From: DAHUXD01 sp963736455
GTDB taxonomy: Bacteria > Acidobacteriota > Thermoanaerobaculia > UBA5066 > Gp7-AA6
DNA length: 64,000 nt
Assembly (NCBI GenBank): GCA_963736455.1
Contig: CAVTON010000001.1
Coordinates: forward strand, 2,666,001-2,730,000
Direction: 5' to 3'
Shown here: piece by piece, positions 17,801 through 24,662 of the stretch
Layout: each line of letters starts with the position of its first letter
Numbering within the stretch: position 1 is the stretch's first letter
Notes under the pieces: model-generated
Databases searched by the model: none
What the model saw: the letters and a program-made list of their open reading frames with translations, nothing else
What the model was told of the DNA's origin: nothing
Translations under genes and position numbers: made by a program

Positions 17801-20330
17801 AGAGAACGGTCATGAGCGAAAGCACGATGGGGATGAAGAGCGTCCAGACGCCGGCGGCGGCTCCGCGCGCGACGCACCACCCGGCGACCATGGTCGCGAG
17901 GCTGGCGGGGGCCGAGAGGCTGCGCCGAAGGTTGTCGGCCATCTTCCAGCGACCCATGAGAGGAGTCGCGCCGTGGCTCCGGCCGGAGCCGGGACCGTCG
18001 CCGAAGATCCAGGGCAGCAGCTGCCAGTCTCCGCGAACCCAACGGTGCTGGCGCGACGCCGCCACCTCGTAGTGGCCGGGAAAACCCTCGAAGACTTCGA
18101 CGTCGGAGACCAACCCCGCGCGGGCGAAGATGCCCTCGAAGAGATCGTGCGACAGTTGCGTGTTCTCGGGGACCCGATCGGAGAGCGCCCGCTCGAACGC
18201 GTCCACGTCGTAGATCCCCTTGCCGGTGAAGATGCCTTCGCCGAAGAGGTCCTGGTAGACGTCGGAGACGGCGAACGCGTACTGGTCGATGCCGCGGGGT
18301 CCCGAGAAAACGAGCTGGAAGAGTGTTCCGAAGCCGGTCTCCGGCAGGGTGGGCGTCACCCGGGGCTGCAGGATGGCGTGGCCGTCGACGACTCTCCGGC
18401 CGGAGGCGTCGAAGAGCGGAAGGTTCAGGGGATGCGCGATCGTTCCGATCAGCTGGCGGGCGGTTTCGCGCGGAAGACGTGTGTCCGCATCGAGCGTGAT
18501 GACGTAACGCACGCCGGACAACGCCGGTGCGCCGTCGGGCAGAGGGAGAAAGGAGGTATCCGATGCCCCCCGGAGCAGGCGGTTGAGCTCGCGGAGCTTT
18601 CCCCGCTTGCGCTCCCAGCCCATCCACAGGCCTTCCCCCGCATTCCAGAGCCGGCGCCGGTGCAGGACCCAGAAGCGATCGCCGTATCGGCGGTTGAGCT
18701 CGTCGACCCCCGCGCGCGCGGACGCAAGCAGCGCCTCGTCTTCGGGAAGTGATTCCGACGCCGCGTCCGACCAGTCCGAGAGGAGCGCGAAGCGCAGCTC
18801 CGGATCGGGATCGGCGAGGTAGTGCACCTCCAGCCGCTCGACGGCCTCCTTGACCTCGGCCTCGTCGGTCAGGAGCATCGGGATGGCGACGAGGGCCCGC
18901 GCCGTCTCCGGAACGCCGTGGGCGAGCTCCAGCTTCGGGAGGCGTTGCGCGCGGACGAGCTTCGTGACGATCCGCTGCACCAGGGCACTCGCGAGGTCGG
19001 ACGCCGGCACCAGGGCCAGGATCGCGAACAGGAGGACGCCTCCCCGCGAGATGCCCCGGGCGGAGGAGAGAACGAGGGGCACCGCCAGAATCGCGAGAGT
19101 GGCCGCCGCGATGGAGCCGAGGTAGAGCGGCGTGTGGATGCGGAACGCGGCGCGGCGCAGCCTTAGACCGAGCGATGGCCGGAAGCCGAGCGCGGCCTCC
19201 AGTCGCGGACGGCCCTTCGAGATGAGGTAGTAGCCGGGATCGGCGAGGCGGGCATCTCCGGAATCTCCGTCGGCCGCCTCGCGGGCCAGGCCGATCGCGT
19301 GCTGCGCGACACTCAGCTCGTCTGAGGCGGAACTCCGCGCGAGGGCCTCGATGGCATGGCGATACCGGTCTCGCGTCGCGAAATCCATCTCGGCGACCCG
19401 CGTCCCGTCGCACAGGGCCGCGTGAACGAGGCTGACGCTCTCGAAGAACTCCGACCAGTCGGCGGACGAGAGCAGTCGCATGCTCGTGATGACGTTGCGA
19501 ACGGTCGCATGCGAGCCCACCTGGCTCTGCTGTTCCTCGCGGACGGCCTGCTCGGCCGTCTTGCCCTCTCGCGCGAGCCGCTCCTCCAGCCAGTGCAGCG
19601 CGGGCGTGACGGCGGGATCCTGTTCGCGAAGTCTCTGGGCCAGCTGCACGGCGAAGGCCTCCGTGAACGGCTGCGACTCCAGCATGTGGATCACGGAGGC
19701 GGGATCGGGTCTCGGTTGCCCCGTGGTGCCGAGCTGCGCGTCCGCGATCGTGTCGGCGCGCTCCCGGGCGGCGCCGCGGGCCGCCACTCCTTCGGCCAGG
19801 CGCCGGAGGTTTTCGACGAGAACCAGGCGCAGCGAAATCGCGAGGGCCCAGAGCTCACCGATCGTCAGCGGCTGAACCCGCTGGTAGGCGCGGACGAAAC
19901 GCGCCAGCGTCTCCAGGTCGATCCCGCTGTCGGTATGGGCGATGTAGTCCCACGCCAGCCCATACACGCGGGGATACCCCGCGAGCGGGCCGGACGAGAG
20001 CTTGGGAAGCTCGCGATAGAAGCCCGGGGGCAGGTCTTCCCCGATCTCCCGGATCTGCTCCTCGACGACGTGAAAGTTGTTGAGCAGCCATTCGGCGGCA
20101 GGCGAGATCGCGTGCGACTCGCGGCTCGCCTGTTCGATGATGCGGTGAGAGGCGAGAAGCACCCGGGCGTTCTCGGAGAGTCGTCGCAGCAGCGGCCGGC
20201 CCCGCCTCTTGCCCGAATGGACGAGCTGCTTCGCCGCCAGCGCCGCGGCGAACTCCTCCAGGTGCTCCGCCGAGAAGAGCTCGGCGCGAATCGGGCCAGC
20301 GGGCGCTCGCATCCGGGGTCTTCTTACCAT
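11832..20330 (-). CDS. ndvB: Cyclic beta-1,2-glucan synthase (NdvB/ChvB type), about 2832 residues
   Basis: Giant inner-membrane enzyme of the usual family length. In order: N-terminal region; membrane segments near residues 400-470; GT84-type glycosyltransferase with DADT (about 610) and RQHRWVRGDW; more membrane segments (about 790-990); a glycoamylase-type (PF10091) domain with DNFQEIPQ, SWSGSMFEYLM and MAHHQGM that in this family cyclises the chain; and C-terminal GH94 phosphorylase-type domains with SGDWNDGMN (about 2515) that set ring size. I chose the ATG at 20330, because the open frame above it is Arg-rich noise that overlaps the divergent Rieske gene; 20312 is also possible. No ribosome site is obvious. 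The product would be a periplasmic or secreted cyclic glucan from UDP-glucose. Confidence 0.88.
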   Translation of the reverse strand: MVRRPRMRAPAGPIRAELFSAEHLEEFAAALAAKQLVHSGKRRGRPLLRRLSENARVLLASHRIIEQASRESHAISPAAEWLLNNFHVVEEQIREIGEDLPPGFYRELPKLSSGPLAGYPRVYGLAWDYIAHTDSGIDLETLARFVRAYQRVQPLTIGELWALAISLRLVLVENLRRLAEGVAARGAARERADTIADAQLGTTGQPRPDPASVIHMLESQPFTEAFAVQLAQRLREQDPAVTPALHWLEERLAREGKTAEQAVREEQQSQVGSHATVRNVITSMRLLSSADWSEFFESVSLVHAALCDGTRVAEMDFATRDRYRHAIEALARSSASDELSVAQHAIGLAREAADGDSGDARLADPGYYLISKGRPRLEAALGFRPSLGLRLRRAAFRIHTPLYLGSIAAATLAILAVPLVLSSARGISRGGVLLFAILALVPASDLASALVQRIVTKLVRAQRLPKLELAHGVPETARALVAIPMLLTDEAEVKEAVERLEVHYLADPDPELRFALLSDWSDAASESLPEDEALLASARAGVDELNRRYGDRFWVLHRRRLWNAGEGLWMGWERKRGKLRELNRLLRGASDTSFLPLPDGAPALSGVRYVITLDADTRLPRETARQLIGTIAHPLNLPLFDASGRRVVDGHAILQPRVTPTLPETGFGTLFQLVFSGPRGIDQYAFAVSDVYQDLFGEGIFTGKGIYDVDAFERALSDRVPENTQLSHDLFEGIFARAGLVSDVEVFEGFPGHYEVAASRQHRWVRGDWQLLPWIFGDGPGSGRSHGATPLMGRWKMADNLRRSLSAPASLATMVAGWCVARGAAAGVWTLFIPIVLSLMTVLSFFTNLLPERQGVAKRSFLRGIVADLGIGLSQSALRAVLLAHAAWSRVDAIGRTLWRLAVTRRHLLEWVPAAQAHRAFDLRAAGFFRRMWPADAVGVAAAVLVAASGARSWIFAAPFLGLWIASPFIARWISLPPRDTAATQLSSDQTRRLRRIARRTWRYFEQFLGPESHHLPADNFQEIPQPETARRTSPTNIGLALLSTVAANDLGWIGTGEMLERLEATLTTLQALERYRGHFYNWYDTNHLAPLEPRYISTVDSGNLAAHLIVLRHACLERLEEPVQIERALGGIGDTLGLLREAAVGVAGRSQGRVVTRRHLELVLEDAEALLAPVPASREEWKQRLAALTAQAETLMDSVRALQQENPSAAAGAARWGRSLQDCVASHVRDLAAVEGSEDPVEVFSRRLSGIASTAAGLSEEMDFTFLYDRPRQLFSIGCRRSDEALDSGRYDLLASEARLASFLAIARGSVPVEHWFHLGRPLTPAGRGSVLLSWSGSMFEYLMADLVLDPPSGSLLDQTNHLAVQRQMRYGEERGVPWGISESAYNARDVHFTYQYSSFGVSGLGLKRGLGDDLVVAPYATGLAAMVDPVAALENFERMAALGGLGDYGFYESIDYTPTRLPEGQTFAIVRAYMAHHQGMTILALTNLLLEWTMRRRFAADPIVQATDLLLQERTPRTVTVSRPFSAEARRPRVRDGAPPVLRRFRSPHDPTPRTHLLSNGRYSVMMTAAGSGYSRWRGLDVTRWREDSTRDAWGTYVFLTDGETGETWSAGYQPAGVEPDSYEAIFAEDHVEIHRRDGPIGTSLTTLVSTADDAEVRQISLTNYGTRVREIELTSYAEIVLATAAADAAHPAFSNLFVQTEFVPGVEALLASRRPRNDENAVWAAHVMVVPGEIAGTLQFETDRARFLGRGRGIRHPSAIEERRPLSNTVGAVLDPIFSIRRRLRLAPGATAHVHLALIAADSRERALASADKYRDPTTFDRVASLAWTQAQVQLRHMGITIDEAHLFQRLGTRILYSDPTLRAPAATLSRNLRGASALWRHGISGDRPIVLVRIDQVDDRAIVRQLLLAHEYWRLKGLGVDLVIINEEPASYSPELASALDSLVRAGTRAFGSAEEGTVGEVFVLRGELLSAEERDALATAARVVLLSRHGTLAEQVIRLLKRTPARRAAQAVLPGPSASDAPPPRIPLDFFNGLGGFSKDGEEYVTILGEGQWTPAPWINVLANARLGCLVSESGSAYTWAGNSRLNQLTPWSNDPVSDPPGEALFLRDEENGELWCPTPLPIRNDESYVIRHAPGYSRFEHEHRGVATDLLVFVAPEDPVKIAVLGLENRSGRPRSLSVTGYAEWVLGAQRESTAPFIVTELDATGALFARNSWNESFASCVAFADLGPGDLDWTADRTEFLGRNLGLDAPAGLAPEAILSRRAGGGMDPCAALQRPIRLEPGQRTQIVFLIGEGSDVEEARQLVRRYRSIDLGATLQAVRGTWRDSLTALQVRTPDASMDLLLNRWLLYQVLSCRYFARSAFYQAGGAWGFRDQLQDAMSFAVARRELTRAHLLRAAARQFEEGDVQHWWHEPGGKGVRTRISDDLLWLPYATRHYVDVTGDGAVLDAEAPFLSAAPLAEGETDRYFEPEVSAKRASLFEHCARALDRSLSVGPHGLPLMGSGDWNDGMNRVGIGGKGESVWLGWFLLANLEPFAEIAERRGEDARARSWRAHAQALKAALEHDGWDGDWYRRAFFDDGTPLGSASNDECRIDSIAQSWGVLSGAADPERARRAMAAVDEHLIRRGDGLVLLFTPPFDRTSLDPGYIKGYVPGVRENGGQYTHAAAWALIAFAALGDGDKAGELFAILNPINHASTRSGLYRYKVEPYVMAGDVYSTSPHTGRGGWTWYTGAAGWMYRAGIESILGFRLRGTKLQVDPCIPRVWPQYEIAFRYHSSFYRLVVENPHGVMRGVARITLDGQRLVGPEIPLADDGVEHRIAVVLGQA

Positions 20331-20592
20331 GCGGCGAAAAAGGGGATCCGGGTCGCGCGGAGATCGCCGCCCGATTTCGTCCGCCGGCTGCCGGAACGCT
20401 ACCGGACCATGGCCCGTTCTTCTTTCTCGTGGCACGACTCGTCTCGGGCTGGGTCTTCTCGCATAAACCGGGCCCGGTCGCCGTCTGACACTGAGCCGGG
20501 CGCGCCGGCGGAGTTTCCCCACGCCCGGATTTCGACGATCGAATCGGAATGCGCGGCGGCGAAAACGCGTTGTTGCTCCGGGAGGGAGCTTT

Positions 20593-21150
20593 ATGGTTTC
20601 CAGGTCCTCGGCTCCCGCCGCGTCGGCTTTCCGCCCCGACGACGGAGCCCTCGATGTCGACGGCGTGACGCGGCGCTCGACTCTGAAGTGGATGGCGCTC
20701 GCGTGGAGCGGCTTTGCCGCCGCCACGGCCGCGGGGCTGGTGACTTCGGCCCGCTTCCTCTTTCCCAACGTCCTCTTCGAACCGCCGACTCGATTCAAGG
20801 CCGGCGATCCCTCCAGCTATGGCCTTGGCGTGGACGAACGCTGGAAGGAAAAGTTCGGAGTCTGGATCGTGCGCAACAGCACTTCCATTTATGCGCTGGT
20901 GGCCGTCTGCACGCATCTCGGCTGCACGCCGAACTGGCTGCCCGCGCAGAACAAGTTCAAGTGCCCGTGCCACGGGTCCGGCTATTACATCTCGGGCATC
21001 AACTTCGAGGGGCCGACGCCCCGGCCGCTCGAGCGCGCCGAGATCTCGATCTCTCCGGACGACGGCCAGATCGTCGTCGACAAGGCGGTTCGATTTCTCT
21101 ACGAGCGCGGGCAGTGGAAGGATCCGAACGCCTTCATCTCGCTCGCGTAG
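20593..21150 (+). CDS. Rieske [2Fe-2S] protein, membrane anchored
   Basis: A 185-residue protein with a GGGAGG ribosome site. Residues 27-60 form a Tat-like signal anchor (RRSTLKW followed by a hydrophobic segment). The Rieske cluster motifs CTHLGC (about residue 106) and CPCHGSGY (about 125) are complete, so two Cys and two His are present. It looks like the Rieske subunit of a bc-type complex (QcrA/PetC), but no cytochrome b or c gene is in the window. It is divergent from ndvB across a 262-bp gap and is followed by the ASRT-like gene. The partner complex is unknown. Confidence 0.9.
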   Translation: MVSRSSAPAASAFRPDDGALDVDGVTRRSTLKWMALAWSGFAAATAAGLVTSARFLFPNVLFEPPTRFKAGDPSSYGLGVDERWKEKFGVWIVRNSTSIYALVAVCTHLGCTPNWLPAQNKFKCPCHGSGYYISGINFEGPTPRPLERAEISISPDDGQIVVDKAVRFLYERGQWKDPNAFISLA

Positions 21151-21336
21151 GCAGCAAGCCTCCGGGCCGCGGTTCTAGATCCGACCCCGGGTCGGCGGGC
21201 CCGGCAGGGACGCGCTCCAGTCCTTCGGCGGATCGGCCGAGGGAAGTTCAACTCGCTGCACGAGAGTCGAGCGCGCTCGATGGTGATCCACGCACGCGGA
21301 ATCGAGGCCGACTCGCGGCGGTGGCACTGATATCGC

Positions 21337-21756
21337 ATGAAAGGACCTGGAGGAGTCCTGAGTCCGAGGTCGCCGAAAATCGCGAGGCCGATCGGTAGAA
21401 GGCGCTGGGCCATCGCCGAGGGATACATTCCCAAACGCAGTCGCGGTCCGGCTCCGGAAATGACGAGTCACGAGGCCGTCTGCCTCCTGAACGTCTCCGA
21501 TCACGACGCCCGCGTGACGATCACCGTCTTCTTCTCGAATCGCGAGCCCGCCGGTCCGTACCGCTTCGATGTCGGCGCGCGGCGCACCCTGCACCTGCGG
21601 TTCAACGATTTCGCGGACCCGGAGCCGGTTCCCCGCGGCACGGACTATGCAAGCCTGATCGAATCGGATGTCCCGATCGTCGTGCAGCACACGCGGCTGG
21701 ATTCGCGGCAGCCGGCCAACGCCCTGCTCTCCACCATCGCCTATGCGGAGGACTGA
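21337..21756 (+). CDS. Sensory-rhodopsin-transducer (ASRT)-like protein
   Basis: A 139-residue protein whose body (WAIAEGYIPKRSRGPAPEMT, then SHEAVCLLNVSDHDARVTIT, AGPYRFDV, RRTLHLRFND, VPIVVQHTRLDSRQ) matches my recollection of the soluble transducer of Anabaena sensory rhodopsin and its many non-photosynthetic relatives. The family forms small beta-sandwich tetramers and has been proposed to bind carbohydrate or DNA. There is no rhodopsin gene here. An in-frame TGA just upstream (21331-21333) fixes the start region at 21337. It precedes the TTG-started TPP gene by 38 bp and may be its first co-transcribed gene. Confidence 0.85.
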   Translation: MKGPGGVLSPRSPKIARPIGRRRWAIAEGYIPKRSRGPAPEMTSHEAVCLLNVSDHDARVTITVFFSNREPAGPYRFDVGARRTLHLRFNDFADPEPVPRGTDYASLIESDVPIVVQHTRLDSRQPANALLSTIAYAED

Positions 21757-21794
21757 GCCGCGACTCGAAGCACTTTTCAACGCGGGAGGAAGCC

Positions 21795-23543
21795 TTGTCT
21801 GACACCGCCGCCGACACGCTGATCGACGTCCTCGAGACCTGGGGAGTCGAGGTGATCTTCGGCCTGCCGGGAGATGGGATCAACGGAATCATGGAGGCCC
21901 TGCGAAAGCGCCAGGACCGGGTGCGTTTCATCCACGTCCGCCACGAGGAGGCGGCGGCCTTCATGGCCTGCGCCTACGCGAAGTATACGGGCCGCCTCGG
22001 GGTCTGTCTGGCGACCTCGGGCCCCGGCGGAATCCACCTTCTCAACGGACTCTACGACGCGAAGCTCGACCGCGCTCCGGTGCTCGCCATCACCGGGCAC
22101 GCGTTTCACGACTTGATCGATACGCATCAACAGCAGGACGTGGACCTGGATCGCGTCTTCATGGACGTCAGCGTCTACAACACGCGCGTCATGGGCCCCG
22201 CGCACGTCGCGAACGTCGCCCACCTGGCCTGCCGCACCGCCCTCGCCTACAAGGGCGTGGCGCACATCAACTTCCCCGTCGACATCCAGGAGCAGGAGAA
22301 CGGTCGGCGATCCGACCGCAACGTGCCCAGGCACAACGCGGAGGTCGAGGGCCACTCCGCGCGGGTGCCTCCACCGACGGACCTCGCGCGAGCCGCGCAG
22401 ATCCTGAATGCGGCGAAGAGGCCCGTCCTGCTGGTCGGGCAGGGAGCCCTGGGCGCCACCGACGAGCTCCTCGACACGGCCGAGCGCATGAGCGCTCCGA
22501 TCGTCAAGGCTCTGCTCGGCAAGGCGGCCGTGCCCGACGACTCCCCTTACACCACCGGTGGCATCGGGCTCCTGGGGACGAAACCGTCGCAGGAAGCCCT
22601 GGAGGAGTGCGACGCGCTCCTGATGGTCGGAACCTCCTTCCCGTACGTCGAGTTCTATCCGAAGCCCGGCGACGCCCGGGCCGTGCAGATCGACCTCGAT
22701 CCGGCGCGAATCGGCCTGCGATACCCGGTGGAGGTGGGTCTCGTCGGCGACAGCCGACAAACGCTCCGGGAGCTGCTGCCGCTGCTCGAACGCCGGGAGG
22801 AGCGCGCGTTTCTCGAGAAGGCGCAGAAGGGAATGAAGGAATGGCGGGAGCTGATGGAGGAGCAGGCGTCGCGCCGCGACATGCCGATGAAGCCGCAGGT
22901 CGTCGCCTGGGAGCTCGGCAAGCGTCTCGCCGAGGACGCCATCGTCTCCTGCGACTCCGGCACGATCGCCACCTGGTTCGCGCGGCACATTCCGGTCCGG
23001 CGCGGCCAGATGCACTCCCTGTCCGGCAACCTCGCCACGATGGCCAACGGGCTTCCCTACACGATCGCGGCGCAGATCGCGTATCCCGAGCGCCAATGCG
23101 TGGGGTTCGTGGGCGACGGCGGCTTCACGATGCTCATGGGCGAGTTCGCCACGGCGGTGAAGTACGAGCTGCCGATCAAGATCGTCGTCATGAAGAACAA
23201 CACGCTCGGCCAGATCAAGTGGGAGCAGATGGTGTTCCTGGGAAACCCGGAGTATGGCTGCGATCTGAACCCGATCGACTTCGCGGCGTTCGCGCGGGCG
23301 TGCGGCGGCGCGGGGTTCACGATCGATGATCCGAGAGACTGCGGAGCGATTCTGGACCAGGCGCTCTCGACCGCGGGACCGGCGCTCGTCGAAGCCGTGG
23401 TCGATCCCTTCGAGCCGCCGATGCCGGCGAAGGTCACCTCCAAGCAGGCGCAGCACCTCGCCGAGGCGCTCGCGAAGGGGACGCCGAACCGCAAGGAGAT
23501 CGCCCTGACCATCCTCTCGGACAAAGTGCGCGAGATGGTGTGA
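21795..23543 (+). CDS. Thiamine-diphosphate-dependent enzyme (pyruvate oxidase/acetolactate synthase family)
   Basis: A 582-residue protein with the three domains of the family: Pyr domain with catalytic glutamate in RHEEAAAFMACAYAKYTG (about residue 51), central domain (about 190-330), and PP domain with the TPP/Mg motif GDGGFTML ending in KNNTLGQIKWEQ (about 440-475). The start is TTG preceded by GGGAGGAAG. The resemblance is closest to PoxB-like and other unassigned thiamine-pyrophosphate-requiring proteins; substrate is unknown. It overlaps the next gene by four bases (GTGA), the first of four such coupled junctions in this operon. Confidence 0.88.
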   Translation: MSDTAADTLIDVLETWGVEVIFGLPGDGINGIMEALRKRQDRVRFIHVRHEEAAAFMACAYAKYTGRLGVCLATSGPGGIHLLNGLYDAKLDRAPVLAITGHAFHDLIDTHQQQDVDLDRVFMDVSVYNTRVMGPAHVANVAHLACRTALAYKGVAHINFPVDIQEQENGRRSDRNVPRHNAEVEGHSARVPPPTDLARAAQILNAAKRPVLLVGQGALGATDELLDTAERMSAPIVKALLGKAAVPDDSPYTTGGIGLLGTKPSQEALEECDALLMVGTSFPYVEFYPKPGDARAVQIDLDPARIGLRYPVEVGLVGDSRQTLRELLPLLERREERAFLEKAQKGMKEWRELMEEQASRRDMPMKPQVVAWELGKRLAEDAIVSCDSGTIATWFARHIPVRRGQMHSLSGNLATMANGLPYTIAAQIAYPERQCVGFVGDGGFTMLMGEFATAVKYELPIKIVVMKNNTLGQIKWEQMVFLGNPEYGCDLNPIDFAAFARACGGAGFTIDDPRDCGAILDQALSTAGPALVEAVVDPFEPPMPAKVTSKQAQHLAEALAKGTPNRKEIALTILSDKVREMV

Positions 23544-24662
23544 GCCGGCCCGAGGCCGACCTTCACGCGGCGGGGGGTCCGGTCCGAATCCAAAGCGTCG
23601 AGGTATCCGCCTACCGCATCCCGACGGACTCCCCGGAGTCCGACGGCACACTCGAATGGGAGTCGACGACTCTCGTTCTGGTCCGGTCGAAGCCGGCGGC
23701 AGGCGAGGGCTCGGCTACACGTATGCGGACCCGTCGACGGCCGCGTTGATCCGCGGCCAGCTCGCAAAGTGCGTCGAGGGACGAGACGCGATGGACGTCC
23801 CGGGTTGCTGGGCCGCGATGGTTCATTCCATCCGCAACCTCGGCCGGCCGGGAATCTGCTCGATGGCGATCTCGGCGGTGGACAACGCGCTCTGGGACCT
23901 GAAGGCGCGTTTGCTCGATCTGCCCCTGGCCAGGCTTCTGGGCGCCGTCCGCGACCGCGGTGCCGGTCTACGGAAGCGGCGGCTTCACCTCATATTCGCC
24001 CGAAAGGCTGCGCGAGCAGCTCGCCGGGTGGGTCGCGGAGGGAATTCCGCGCGTCAAGATGAAGGTCGGACGGGAGCCGGCGCGGGATCTCGTCTCGGGT
24101 CCGCGCGGCGCGCGAGGCGATCGGCGACGCCGAGCTCTTCGTCGACGCCAACGGCGCGTACTCCCGCAAGGAGGCCCTCGCCTTCGCGGAGGCGTTTGCG
24201 TCACTCGGCGTGACCTGGTTCGAGGAACCGGTGCCTTCGGACGATCTGGAAGGCCTCCGGCTCCTGCGGGACCGGGCGCCCGCCGGGGTGGAGATCGCGG
24301 CGGGCGAGTACGGTTACGACGCGCTCTATTTCCGCCGGATGCTCGAGGCCGGCGCCGTGGACGTCCTCCAGGCCGATGCCACTCGAGCCGGCGGCATCAC
24401 GGGGTTTCTCAGAGCCGCCGTGCTCTGCGAGGCACGAGGCATTCCCCTTTCCGCGCACTGCGCTCCGTCCCTCCATGCCCACGTCGGCTGCAGCGCCGCG
24501 CCCCTGCGCCACATCGAGTATTTCCATGATCACGTCCGGATCGAGCATGCGCTCTTCGATGGCGCGCTCTCGCCCGTCGGGGGCTCGCTCGAACCCGACT
24601 GGAGCCGTCCGGGACTGGGCCTCGAGTGGAAGCGCCCGGACGCGGAGCGCTACGCGATATGA
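23540..24662 (+). pseudogene. Enolase-superfamily (mandelate racemase/muconate lactonising) enzyme, broken by three frameshifts
   Basis: Starting at a GTG that overlaps the previous stop, the product can be followed only by changing frame three times: at about 23707-23709 (one G missing in a G run), at about 23956 (one extra C) and at about 24095 (one extra base). The joined protein of about 374 residues has all hallmarks of the superfamily: VKMKVG with the catalytic lysines, metal ligands in FVDANGAYS, TWFEEPV and AAGEYGYD, and the histidine of SAHCAPSLHAHV. So the active site is conserved while the frame is not, which suggests recent inactivation or sequence errors. It probably dehydrated or racemised a sugar acid for the adjacent oxidase. 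Confidence 0.8.

Noticed and set aside
14589..18752. 1387-codon plus-strand open frame
   Set aside because: Antisense shadow of the ndvB-like gene in high-GC DNA; Arg/Gly/Pro-rich with no domain.
22114..22129. TGATCGATACGCATCA, which fits the outer part of the operator consensus
   Set aside because: It lies inside the TPP enzyme coding region, lacks the inner C/G symmetry, and one such match to TGAT-N8-ATCA is expected by chance in 64 kb.
21777..23651. 624-codon minus-strand open frame
   Set aside because: Antisense shadow of the TPP-dependent enzyme.
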